Assembly: GCF_009745975.1 (NCBI RefSeq)
Contig: NZ_WHOL01000119.1
Location: 1 to 41,185, forward strand
Source of the DNA: Actinokineospora pegani
GTDB lineage: Bacteria; Actinomycetota; Actinomycetes; Mycobacteriales; Pseudonocardiaceae
DNA length: 41,185 nucleotides
Direction of reading: 5' to 3'
Every line of letters starts with the position of its first letter. Positions within the stretch are counted from its first letter, which is position 1. Positions 1 to 7,586 of the stretch are shown piece by piece. Below the pieces are notes generated by a model. It worked only from the letters and a program-made list of their open reading frames with translations, was not told where the DNA came from and searched no databases. Both the position numbers and the translations under genes were made by a program.

Positions 1-117
1 ACCCTTGCCACGGTGACCCGCGGTCGGGTGCGAACCACCACTCTTCTGCGCCAACACCTGGGAAAAGCGGCTCTTCACGTCGTCGAGGGACGCGGCGGGA
101 TTCTTCTTGGCAGCCAT
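1..117 (-). CDS. DUF5302-like small protein, 3' part cut by window edge
   Basis: Only the first 39 codons are visible: a Lys/Ala-rich start (MAAKKNPAASLDDVKSRF), then a Gln/Ser/Gly/His tail still open at base 1. The ATG is preceded by GGAGG about 10 nt upstream, a good Shine-Dalgarno site. The layout (short charged amphipathic helix with a DDVK..F pattern, then a Gly/His/Lys-rich tail) resembles the small DUF5302 proteins of actinobacteria, usually about 60 residues and of unknown function. The family call is by resemblance only. It lies downstream of, and on the same strand as, the peptidase of the transport operon, but 309 nt away, so it is probably a separate unit. Confidence 0.6.
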   Translation of the reverse strand, partial: MAAKKNPAASLDDVKSRFSQVLAQKSGGSHPTAGHRGKG

Positions 118-426
118 AAGGCAGGCCTCCATGAGGGGTGCATGGCGCGACCGCTGACGCGGCTGGTCATCAACCGCCGTCCGGCGAGCGCCACGCAGCG
201 TGGGCTCACGACGGGTGCGGCTTGGGACGACCTGGCGCGCGATCGCGTGGTCGGATGGAGTGCATGCGAGGGACACCGGCTCGGTGGCGGGTGTCGACGA
301 GAGTCCCCTGGGACGCTAGTGGTCCGTCATCGGGGATGAGGTCTCGTGTTCTCAGAGGCGCATGGCAGGAATGATGCCATCCCGCGCGCTTGTTGGTCAA
401 GGGGGAACCGGGATTCCGCTACAGAT
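118..426. other. Intergenic gap, weak hairpin only
   Basis: A 309-nt stretch between the DUF5302-like gene and the end of the peptidase gene. I see no convincing reading frame. The only structure is a small inverted repeat at 362-380 (ATGGCA, 7-nt loop, TGCCAT), about 45 nt past the peptidase stop codon; it could be a weak operon terminator but has no T-run. The promoter of the DUF5302-like gene must lie here; I could not place it with confidence. Confidence 0.5.
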
Positions 427-1416
427 CTAGGGTTGCGGGTACAAGTCCCGGTAGGCCAGGAGGTCGCCCCACGGCGTGGACACCGTCTCGGCGGCGAGCA
501 CGGCGCGGGCGATGGCGCGGGCGAAAACCGCCGGCACGGCGGCGATGGCGGACTCCGCCTCCCCGCCGGACCCGGTGGCCGCGGCGAAGATGGTGTCGCC
601 GTCGGAAAGGCCGTGCGACGGCCGGATGGCCAGCGCGAGCCCGTCGTGCGCGGTCTCGGCGAACCGGGCGGCCTGCCCCCTGGTCATCGGCGCGGACGTG
701 GCGACGACGCCGATGACGGTGTTGAGCGGCGCGCGGAACTCGCGGGCGGCGACGCTGTCGGCCAGGCGCCGCTGTCCCTCGGCGACGACCTCGACGTCAA
801 GCGGCGCGAGGGCGAACTCGCCGGGCAGGCCGTGCGCGACGCCCAGCGGGAGCCCGGTGACCGGGTCGACCGCCGGGTGGTGGGAGTTCATCCCGACGAC
901 GGCGCCGACCACCGTCCCGTCGTCGAGCAGCACCGACGCGGCGCCCAGCCCGCCCTTCATCTGCGCGGTCAGCGCGCCCGTGCCCGCCCCCGCGTTGCCG
1001 ACCGCGACCGGCCCGGACCCCGCCGCCCCGGCCGCGGCGAACCCGTCGGCCGGGCCGGGGTGGGCGGTGAAGTCGCCGCCGCGGCCGAGGTCGAACAGGG
1101 CGGCGGTGGGGACGACGGGGTCGGCGCCGGGGCGGTGGCGGGTCACCCAGTCCAGGACGCCGTGCGCGGTGGACAGGCCGTAGGAGCTGCCACCGGTGAG
1201 CAGCAGCGCGGCCACGGACGGGCCGTCGCGGCGCGGGTCGAGGGCGGGGGTGTCGCGCGTGCTGGGGCCGCCGCCGCGCACGTCGACGACGACGGTCGAG
1301 CCCTCGGGCAGCAGCACGGCGGTGCACCCGGTCAGCGCTCCCCCGCCGACGCGGGTGCTCTGGCCGACCAGCACACCGGGGACGTCGGTCAGGTCGTTGT
1401 GCTCACCCGCGCGCAT
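427..1416 (-). CDS. P1-family amidohydrolase/aminopeptidase (NylC/DmpA type)
   Basis: 329 residues, the full size of the autocleaving Ntn-hydrolase P1 (S58) family, which includes DmpA aminopeptidase, beta-peptidyl aminopeptidases and the nylon-oligomer hydrolase NylC. N-terminal NDLTDVPGVLVGQ and the GGxSYGL segment at 75-81 are typical. The self-cleavage site is seen as APLN-TVIGVVATSAP: Asn232 followed by Thr233. An Asn-Thr scissile bond is the NylC-type arrangement; DmpA uses Gly-Ser. So Thr233 is the likely nucleophile. There is no signal peptide, so it should act in the cytoplasm on imported substrate. ATG start with a CGGAGG site; it begins 2 nt after the stop of the upstream ABC ATPase and is the last gene of that operon. 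Substrate unknown: a beta- or D-amino acid amide, lactam-derived oligomer or short peptide are all possible. Confidence 0.88.
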   Translation of the reverse strand: MRAGEHNDLTDVPGVLVGQSTRVGGGALTGCTAVLLPEGSTVVVDVRGGGPSTRDTPALDPRRDGPSVAALLLTGGSSYGLSTAHGVLDWVTRHRPGADPVVPTAALFDLGRGGDFTAHPGPADGFAAAGAAGSGPVAVGNAGAGTGALTAQMKGGLGAASVLLDDGTVVGAVVGMNSHHPAVDPVTGLPLGVAHGLPGEFALAPLDVEVVAEGQRRLADSVAAREFRAPLNTVIGVVATSAPMTRGQAARFAETAHDGLALAIRPSHGLSDGDTIFAAATGSGGEAESAIAAVPAVFARAIARAVLAAETVSTPWGDLLAYRDLYPQP

Positions 1417-1418
1417 GG

Positions 1419-2192
1419 TCAGACCTCCGGTAGCCGGGGCACCGCGTCGAGCAACGCCCGGGTGTAGGGGTGTTCGGGCGCGCGCAGGACGTCGGCGGTC
1501 GCGCCCGCTTCGACCGCCACGCCGTCCTTGAGCACCAGGACGCGGTCGCAGAGCTGCTGCACCACACCGATGTCGTGCGACACCAGGACGAGCGCGAGCC
1601 CGAGCCGGTCGACAAGGTCCTGCACCAGCGCCAGCACCTGGGCGCGCACGACCACGTCGAGCGCGGAGAACGGCTCGTCGGCCAGCAGCACGGCGGGCTC
1701 GGGCCCCAGCGCCCTGGCGATGGCGATGCGCTGGCGCTGCCCCCCGGAGAACTGGTGCGGGTACCGGCTCGCGGCGTCGGCGTCGAGGCCGACCGAGGCC
1801 AGCAGCTCCGCCACCTTGGCGGTGTGGTCGCCCGGCACCGCCAAGCACTCCAGCGGCTCGCGGACGCTGTCGCCGACGCGCATGCGCGGGTCGAGGGAAC
1901 CGAAGGGGTCCTGCGGCACCATCTGCACCTCGCGGCGGAACCAGCCCAGGCCCCCGCCGGGCCGCACGGGTCGGCCGCGGAAGACGACCTCGCCCGCGTC
2001 CGGCCGGTCCAGGGCCAGCAACAGCCGCAGCAACGTCGACTTGCCGGAGCCGGACTCGCCCACCACCCCGAGCCGCTCCCCCGGCGCCAACGCCAGCGAG
2101 ACGTCGCGGACGGCGTGGCGGACGGCGGCGGGGCCGAACACGGACCGGCGCGGGAGCCGGAACGAGCGCGTCAGCCCGGAAGCGGTCAGCAT
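1419..2192 (-). CDS. Oligopeptide ABC transporter ATP-binding protein (OppF/DppF type)
   Basis: 257 residues. Energises peptide import together with the neighbouring ATPase and the two permeases. Visible motifs: Walker A GESGSGKS at 45-52, Q-loop VPQDPFGSLDPRM around 92-104, ABC signature SGGQRQR at 149-155, Walker B VLLADEP with Asp172-Glu173, and a switch histidine in LVSHDIGVV. The Q-loop wording is typical of the second (F) ATPase of Opp/Dpp systems. It is somewhat short for OppF (often 310-330) and lacks most of the C-terminal oligopeptide extension, including the usual Cys-rich tail. Its ATG shares one base with the TGA of the preceding ATPase (TGATG), so translation is probably coupled. 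Confidence 0.93.
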   Translation of the reverse strand: MLTASGLTRSFRLPRRSVFGPAAVRHAVRDVSLALAPGERLGVVGESGSGKSTLLRLLLALDRPDAGEVVFRGRPVRPGGGLGWFRREVQMVPQDPFGSLDPRMRVGDSVREPLECLAVPGDHTAKVAELLASVGLDADAASRYPHQFSGGQRQRIAIARALGPEPAVLLADEPFSALDVVVRAQVLALVQDLVDRLGLALVLVSHDIGVVQQLCDRVLVLKDGVAVEAGATADVLRAPEHPYTRALLDAVPRLPEV

Positions 2193-2977
2193 CAGGCCTC
2201 CCGGCGGAAGGACGCGGCGCGGGCGGCGGTCAGCAACGTGCGGGTGTACTCGTGCCCGGGCGCGCGCAGCACGCTGTCCAGTTCCCCCTCTTCCAACACC
2301 TTCCCCTTCCCCAGCACCAGCACCCGCCGCGCCACCCTGGCCAGCACGGCCATGTCGTGGGTGATGAACACCAGCGCCGTCCCGTGCTCGTCGACCAACC
2401 GGTCCAGCAGCGCCAGGATCTCGGCCTGGACCGTCACGTCCAGGGCGGTCGTCGGCTCGTCGGCCAGCAGCAGCGCGGGGCCGCAGGCCAGGGCGGCGGC
2501 GATGCCGACGCGCTGGAGCTGGCCGCCGGAGAGCTGGTGGGGGTAGGCGCGGGCGGTGTGGGCTGGATCGGGGAGTCCGACGTCGGCGAGGAGGTCGACG
2601 GCCCTGGTCCGGGCGGCGCGGCGGGTGAGCAGACCGTGGTGGTGCAGGGGCTCGGCGACCTGGCGGCCGACGCGCATGAGGGGGTTGAGGGCGGTGCGCG
2701 GTTCCTGGAAGACCATCGCCAGCTTCCGGCCGCGCAGCGCGGACAGGCGTCGGTCGCCCAGGCCGACCAGTTCCCGGCCGTCGAGGGTGATCGAGCCGGT
2801 GACGGTCGCGCCCGCCGGGAGCAGGCCCAGCACGGCCAGGGCGGTCAGCGACTTGCCGGAGCCGGACTCGCCGATCAGGCCCAGCCGCTCGCCCGGGTCC
2901 AGGGTGAACGAGACGCCGTCGACGAGGACCGCGCCGCCGATGCCGACGGTCAGGTCGCGCACTGCCAGCAGGGTCAT
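2192..2977 (-). CDS. Oligopeptide ABC transporter ATP-binding protein (OppD/DppD type)
   Basis: 261 residues, starting MTLLAVRDLTV. Walker A GESGSGKS at about 36-43, Q-loop VFQEPRTALNPLMRVG, ABC signature LSGGQLQR, Walker B LLLADEPTTALDV and switch histidine FITHDMAVLA are all intact. The FQEPxTALNP Q-loop is characteristic of the D subunit of peptide/nickel importers. Like its partner it lacks a long C-terminal OppD extension. Start chosen at ATG 2977 because it forms an ATGA overlap with the stop of the upstream permease. It would pair with the F-type ATPase as a heterodimer beneath the two permeases. Confidence 0.93.
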   Translation of the reverse strand: MTLLAVRDLTVGIGGAVLVDGVSFTLDPGERLGLIGESGSGKSLTALAVLGLLPAGATVTGSITLDGRELVGLGDRRLSALRGRKLAMVFQEPRTALNPLMRVGRQVAEPLHHHGLLTRRAARTRAVDLLADVGLPDPAHTARAYPHQLSGGQLQRVGIAAALACGPALLLADEPTTALDVTVQAEILALLDRLVDEHGTALVFITHDMAVLARVARRVLVLGKGKVLEEGELDSVLRAPGHEYTRTLLTAARAASFRREA

Positions 2978-3804
2978 CGCGCCAGCCTCGGGTCGGTGGC
3001 CTCGCGCAGCGCGTCGCCGAGCAGGTTGAAGGCCAGGACGGTCAGGGCGACGGCCAGGCCGGGCCAGATCACCAGCAGCGGGCGGGCGGCGATGTGCGCC
3101 TGCTGCTCGTGCAGCATCCCGCCCCACGACGGCGACGACGGCGAGCTGCCGTAGCCCAGGTAGGTCAGCGCCGCCTCGACCAGCACGGCCAGCGCCATGA
3201 CCAGCGAGAGCTGCACGATCAGCGTCGGGGCGATGTTGGGCAGCACGTGCCGCCGGATGATCCGCGCCGTGCCCGCCCCGCCGACCCGCGCGGCCAGCAC
3301 GTAGTCCGAGCCCCGCACCGAGGCGATCTCCGCCCGCGCCACCCGGGCGACGGCCACGCCGAACCCGGTGCCGATCGCGACGACGACGGTGCCCAGCGAG
3401 CTGCCGTAGACCGCCGCCAGCACCATCGCCAGCAGCAGCGTCGGGAAGGCGATCAGCACGTCGATCAACCCCACCGCGGGCCCGCTCACCCACCCGGGGC
3501 CCAGCGCGGCGAGCAGCCCGAGCAGCAACCCCACGACCGCCGCGACCAGCGCCGCGCACACGGCGACGACCATCGTCTCGCGCGCGCCGACGAGCAACTG
3601 GCTGAACTGGTCGTGCCCGATCCGGTCGGTGCCGAGGACGTGCCCGTCGGTGAACGGCAGCAGCCACGCCTTGCCCGGATCGGTCCGCAGCGGGTCGAAC
3701 GGCGTCCAGAACGTCGACACGATCGCGGCCACCGCCAGCAGCCCGATCCAGATCAGCCCGAACGCGCCCGCGGGTCTGCGCAGCACTGAGAGCAGAACGG
3801 TCAT
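2974..3804 (-). CDS. Oligopeptide ABC transporter permease (OppC/DppC type)
   Basis: 276 residues, inner-membrane permease of the BPD_transp_1 family with an N-terminal OppC_N-like segment. After a first hydrophobic helix (about 12-32) comes a periplasmic stretch with HVLGTDRIGHDQFSQL, the conserved GTDxxGRD-like OppC motif (here GRD is replaced by GHD), then about five more membrane helices. The cytoplasmic EAA loop, which contacts the ATPases, is seen as AARVGGAGTARIIRRHVLPN. ATGA overlaps join it to the genes on both sides. The GHD variant is a small oddity; the rest looks normal. Confidence 0.92.
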   Translation of the reverse strand: MTVLLSVLRRPAGAFGLIWIGLLAVAAIVSTFWTPFDPLRTDPGKAWLLPFTDGHVLGTDRIGHDQFSQLLVGARETMVVAVCAALVAAVVGLLLGLLAALGPGWVSGPAVGLIDVLIAFPTLLLAMVLAAVYGSSLGTVVVAIGTGFGVAVARVARAEIASVRGSDYVLAARVGGAGTARIIRRHVLPNIAPTLIVQLSLVMALAVLVEAALTYLGYGSSPSSPSWGGMLHEQQAHIAARPLLVIWPGLAVALTVLAFNLLGDALREATDPRLAR

Positions 3805-4766
3805 CGCACCGCCCCGGACCTCGTGGCCCGCAACCGGGGGTCGATCAGCCGGTGCGCGACATCCACCAGGAGGCTGATCAGCAGCACCGCGGCGACCACC
3901 AGGAACACCTCGCCCTGGACCTTCACCAGGTCGCGGTTGCCCACGTCGGCGACGAGCATGCTGCCCACCCCCGGCAGCGTGAACACCCGCTCGACCACGA
4001 CCGCCCCGACGATCAGCGTCGCCAACTGCACGCCCAGCACGGACACCACCGGCAGCGCGGCGTTGCGCAGCCCGTGCGCGCGCAGCGCCTGCCCCCGGGT
4101 GAGCCCCTTGGCGCGGGCGGTGCGCAGGAAGTCCGAGTGCAGCACACCGAGCACGGCCGAGCGCACGAACCGCAGCAGCACCGCGCCCTCGGTCAGGCCC
4201 AGCGCCACGCACGGCAGCACCAGGCTCCGCACCGCGCCGACCGGGTCGTCCCAGCCGACCGGCGGGAAGCCCTGGGCGGGCAGCCACCGGAGCTGCACGG
4301 AGAACACCAGCGCGAGCACCAGGCCCAGCCACAGCGCCGGGACGGCGATGCCGACCTGGGACACCGCGCTGATCCCGGTGCCCAGCGCCGTGCGGTTGCC
4401 GACCGCGGCCCACACCCCGAACGGCACCGCGATCAGCACCGCCAGCACCGCCGCGCCCAGCACGAGCGGGGCGGTGACGGTCAGCTTGCGGCCCAGTTCG
4501 GCGCTGACCGACGCGCCGTTGAGCTGCGAGGTGCCGAGGTCGCCGCCCAGCGCCCCGGTCAGCCACGCCCAGTACTGCTGGACCAGGGGCCGGTCCAGCC
4601 CCAGCTCGGCGCGGATGGCGGCCAGCCGCGCCGGGGTGGCGTCGATGCCCGCGATGGTGGCGGCGACGTCCCCGGGCAGCAGCCGCAGCAGCGCGAAGAC
4701 GAGCACGCTGGCCGTCAGCAGCGCCGCCGCGAACAGCGCCACCCTGCGCACGAGCCAGAAGCTCAC
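3801..4766 (-). CDS. Oligopeptide ABC transporter permease (OppB/DppB type)
   Basis: 321 residues, normal for OppB/DppB. N-terminal helix SFWLVRRVALFAAALL, then LLPGD and an extracytoplasmic segment with RAELGLDRPLVQQYWAWL (the family's LGLDxPlxxQY motif) and GDLGTS. Five further membrane helices follow, with the EAA loop at TARAKGLTRGQALRAHGLRNA and the LPGVGSMLV motif near the C-terminus. GTG start at 4766, chosen because it makes a 4-nt GTGA overlap with the end of the binding-protein gene, matching the tight spacing of the whole operon. Forms the translocation channel with the C-type permease. Confidence 0.93.
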   Translation of the reverse strand: MSFWLVRRVALFAAALLTASVLVFALLRLLPGDVAATIAGIDATPARLAAIRAELGLDRPLVQQYWAWLTGALGGDLGTSQLNGASVSAELGRKLTVTAPLVLGAAVLAVLIAVPFGVWAAVGNRTALGTGISAVSQVGIAVPALWLGLVLALVFSVQLRWLPAQGFPPVGWDDPVGAVRSLVLPCVALGLTEGAVLLRFVRSAVLGVLHSDFLRTARAKGLTRGQALRAHGLRNAALPVVSVLGVQLATLIVGAVVVERVFTLPGVGSMLVADVGNRDLVKVQGEVFLVVAAVLLISLLVDVAHRLIDPRLRATRSGAVR

Positions 4767-6295
4767 TCGCCGACCGCGATGCCGCTCACCGGGAACCGGT
4801 TGGTGGTCTCGGCGGTGGGCACGCCGTAGACGCCCGCGCGGACCACGGTCCGGGTCTCGTTGAGGAACAGCCAGTCGGTGGCCGCGTCGTCGGAGGCCTG
4901 CTTGGCGACCTTGCGCAGCAGCGCGTCGCGCTCGCCGTCGGAGGCGGCGGTGCGGGCGGCGGCGTAGTCGGCCTGGACCTGCGCGTTGTCGTAGCCGAAG
5001 TAGTAGTCCGGCTTGGCGTAGTTGCCGATGTCGCGGGCCTCGGCGTGGTTGACGACGCTGAGCTCGTAGTCGTGGTTGGTGAACACCCGGGTCAGCCAGG
5101 TGGGGAACTCGACCTGGCGCACGGTCAGGGTGACCCCGACCTCCTTGAGGTTGGACACCAGCACGTCGGCGATCGCGCGCGGGTAGACGTTCGGGATGTC
5201 CAGGGTGACCGCGAGGTTCGACTGGCCCGCCTTGGCCAGCAGCTCCCTGGCCGCGGCCGGGTCGTGGGAGTCGGTGGCGGTGAGGTCGGTGTGCCACGGG
5301 TCCTGCGGCGGGACCGGCCCGCCGATCTTGATGCCCGCGCCGTAGGCGGCGATCACGTCGTCCTTGTTGATCGCCTTGCGGAAGGCGTGGCGGACGTCGG
5401 GGTTGTCGAACGGGGCGCGCTTGTTGTTGAGGGCCAGGGTGAACTTGTCCGTCGTCGTTCCCTTGTAGACGGTGAAGCCGGGGTTGCCCTCGAACGGTTG
5501 CAGCAGCGTCGCGTCGGCGGCGGTCTGCACGTCGGTCTGCCCGGTGGTCTGGGCGTTGTTGGCGGCGTTGGCCTCGGGGATGTAGCGCAGGACCACCTTG
5601 GAGTTCTTGGGCGTGGCCCCCCAGTACCCGTCGAAGCGGGTCAGGGTGATGTCCGCGCCGCGGTTCCAGGCGCTGATGGTGTAGGGGCCGGACCCGTTGT
5701 CCTTCGCGTCGAGCGCGGCGAAGTCGGTGCCCTGCTTGTAGACGATGCCGCCGCGCTGGGTCAGGTTCCACAGCAGGAACGTGTCGCGCTGCTTGAGGTC
5801 GACCTGCACCGTCGCCGCGTCCGGCGCGGACACCCCGGCGACGGAGGCGAACTCGGCCGCGCGCAGCGCCGTCGAGCCCGGTGCGATCTGCTGCCGCAAC
5901 GACCAGACGACGTCGGCGGAGGTCACCGGTGAGCCGTCGTGGAACGTCGCGCCGTCGACCAGCTCGAACGTGTAGCCCAGCCCGTCCGGCGAGACCTCCC
6001 ACGAGCTGGCGAGCCGGGGCACGACCTCGCCGTCGTCGACGCTGACGAGCCCCTCGTAGACGTTGTCGAGGAGCAGTTGGTCGACCGCGACCCCGGAGGT
6101 GGGGAACGGGTTGAGGCTGACCGGCTCCAGGATCATCCGGACGGTGACGACGGCGTCCAGGTCGAGCTGGTCGTCCGGCGGCGTGGCGGCCTGGGAGGCG
6201 CCGGGGCCGGTCTCACCGCCGCCGCCACCGGTGCCGCAGGCGGTGGCGGTGGTGGCCGCGAGCAGTGCGGCGGTCAGCCAGAGCAGGGGACGCAT
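4763..6295 (-). CDS. Peptide ABC transporter substrate-binding lipoprotein (SBP family 5)
   Basis: 510 residues, usual length for SBP_bac_5 proteins. The N-terminus MRPLLWLTAALLAATTATAC followed by a Gly-rich linker is a lipoprotein signal with Cys20 as lipid anchor; the lipobox (TATAC) is not canonical. Family signs include NVYEGLV, the LASSWEVSPDGLGYTFEL segment, ATFHDGSPVTSADV and VRHAFRKAINKDDV. It captures the substrate outside the membrane and delivers it to the permeases. ATG start with GAGGAG 8 nt upstream; it begins 4 nt after the MetY-like gene ends. SBP5 proteins bind peptides, nickel complexes, opines or glutathione, and the specificity cannot be read from sequence. The neighbouring genes favour a sulfur-containing or amide substrate, which is inference. 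Confidence 0.92.
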   Translation of the reverse strand: MRPLLWLTAALLAATTATACGTGGGGGETGPGASQAATPPDDQLDLDAVVTVRMILEPVSLNPFPTSGVAVDQLLLDNVYEGLVSVDDGEVVPRLASSWEVSPDGLGYTFELVDGATFHDGSPVTSADVVWSLRQQIAPGSTALRAAEFASVAGVSAPDAATVQVDLKQRDTFLLWNLTQRGGIVYKQGTDFAALDAKDNGSGPYTISAWNRGADITLTRFDGYWGATPKNSKVVLRYIPEANAANNAQTTGQTDVQTAADATLLQPFEGNPGFTVYKGTTTDKFTLALNNKRAPFDNPDVRHAFRKAINKDDVIAAYGAGIKIGGPVPPQDPWHTDLTATDSHDPAAARELLAKAGQSNLAVTLDIPNVYPRAIADVLVSNLKEVGVTLTVRQVEFPTWLTRVFTNHDYELSVVNHAEARDIGNYAKPDYYFGYDNAQVQADYAAARTAASDGERDALLRKVAKQASDDAATDWLFLNETRTVVRAGVYGVPTAETTNRFPVSGIAVGE

Positions 6296-6299
6296 CGTG

Positions 6300-7586
6300 C
6301 TAGCTCCTCGGGGAGAGTGCCTGGTCCAGGTCGGCGATGAGGTCGGCGACGCCTTCGAGGCCGACCGAGAGCCGGACCAGCCCGGGCGTGACGCCCGCGG
6401 CGCGCTGCTGCGCCTCGTCGAGCTGGGCGTGGGTGGTGGAGGCCGGGTGGATGACCAGGCTGCGCAGGTCGCCGATGTTGGCGAGGTGGCTGAACAGGGC
6501 AAGCCGCTCCACCAGCCGCTGCCCCGCCGCCCGGTCCGCCAGCTCGAACGAGAGCACCCCGCCGACGCCGAGCGGCAGGTAGCGCCGCGCGGCGGCGTGC
6601 CACGGGTTGTCGGGCAGCCCGGCGTAGTGCACGCGGGAGACCTCCGGGCGCGCGGCGAGCCAGCGCGCGACCGCGGCGGCGTTGGCGCTGTGGCGCTCCA
6701 GCCGCAGCGACAGCGTCTCGATCCCGTTGAGCAGCAGGAAGGAGTTGAACGGCGACACCGCCGGGCCGAGGTCGCGGACCAGCCTGGTGCGCAGCCGCAT
6801 CGCGTAGGCCACCTCGCCGAACTCGCTGAACGCCAGGCCGTGGTAGGTCGGGTCCGGCGCGGTCAGCCGGGGCCAGCGGGCGGGGTCGGCGGTGAAGTCG
6901 AACCGGCCGCCGTCGACGACCACGCCGCCGATCACCGCGCCGTGGCCCGCGAGGAACTTGGTGGTCGAGTGCACCACGATGTCGGCGCCGTGCTCCAGCG
7001 GCCTGCACAGGTACGGCGTCGGGATCGTGTTGTCGACGATGAACGGCACCCCGTGCGCGTGGGCGACCTCGGCCACCGCGGCGATGTCGAGGACGTTGCC
7101 GCCCGGGTTGCCGATCGTCTCGGCGTAGACCGCGCGGGTGTTCGGCCGCAGCGCCGCCCGCCACGCCCCGGGGTCGTCCTGGTCGGTGACGAAGGAGACC
7201 TCGATGCCCAGGTCGGCGAAGGTGTGCTCGAGCAGCGTGCGGGTGCCGCCGTAGAGCGAGGCGCCCGCGACGACGTGCTCGCCCACCCTGGCCAGGTTCA
7301 GCAGCGCCAGGGTGGTGGCGGACTGGCCGCTGGCGACCGCGACCGCCCCGGCCCCGCCCTCGAGGTCGGCGACCCTGGCCTCGACCACGGCGGTGGTCGG
7401 GTTGGACAGTCGCGAGTAGGCGTGGGTCTGCCGGTCGCGCAGCTCGAAGGCGGCCACGGCGTGCTCGGTGTCGCGGAAGGCGAACGAGGTGGTCGCGTAG
7501 ACCGGGGTGGCGCGGGCGCCGGTCGCCGGGTCCGGCTGGGCGCCCGCGTGCACCTGCCTGGTCTCGAACCGGTGCTGCCCGCTCAC
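6300..7586 (-). CDS. metY: O-acetylhomoserine sulfhydrylase-like PLP enzyme (MetY family)
   Basis: 428 residues, the typical length of O-acetyl-L-homoserine sulfhydrylase in the Cys/Met-metabolism PLP family (fold type I). It starts FETRQVHAGAQPDPATGARATPVYATTSF, a standard MetY opening. The PLP-binding lysine is Lys210 in HSTTKFLAGHG; AYSRLSNPT and the C-terminal LVRLSVGLE are also family signatures. The enzyme joins sulfide or a thiol to O-acetylhomoserine to give homocysteine or a thioether. GTG start makes a 4-nt GTGA overlap with the oxygenase gene upstream. Its place between an oxygenase and a peptide importer suggests that it assimilates a sulfur fragment released from the imported compound rather than being the only housekeeping methionine enzyme. 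A gamma-lyase role is an alternative. Confidence 0.85.
   Translation of the reverse strand: MSGQHRFETRQVHAGAQPDPATGARATPVYATTSFAFRDTEHAVAAFELRDRQTHAYSRLSNPTTAVVEARVADLEGGAGAVAVASGQSATTLALLNLARVGEHVVAGASLYGGTRTLLEHTFADLGIEVSFVTDQDDPGAWRAALRPNTRAVYAETIGNPGGNVLDIAAVAEVAHAHGVPFIVDNTIPTPYLCRPLEHGADIVVHSTTKFLAGHGAVIGGVVVDGGRFDFTADPARWPRLTAPDPTYHGLAFSEFGEVAYAMRLRTRLVRDLGPAVSPFNSFLLLNGIETLSLRLERHSANAAAVARWLAARPEVSRVHYAGLPDNPWHAAARRYLPLGVGGVLSFELADRAAGQRLVERLALFSHLANIGDLRSLVIHPASTTHAQLDEAQQRAAGVTPGLVRLSVGLEGVADLIADLDQALSPRS

Noticed and set aside
421-460. tRNA-like T-arm (CGGGTACAAGTCCCG)
   Set aside because: It is the C-terminal coding end of the P1 amidohydrolase read on the other strand; the loop lacks TTC and no acceptor or anticodon arm surrounds it.
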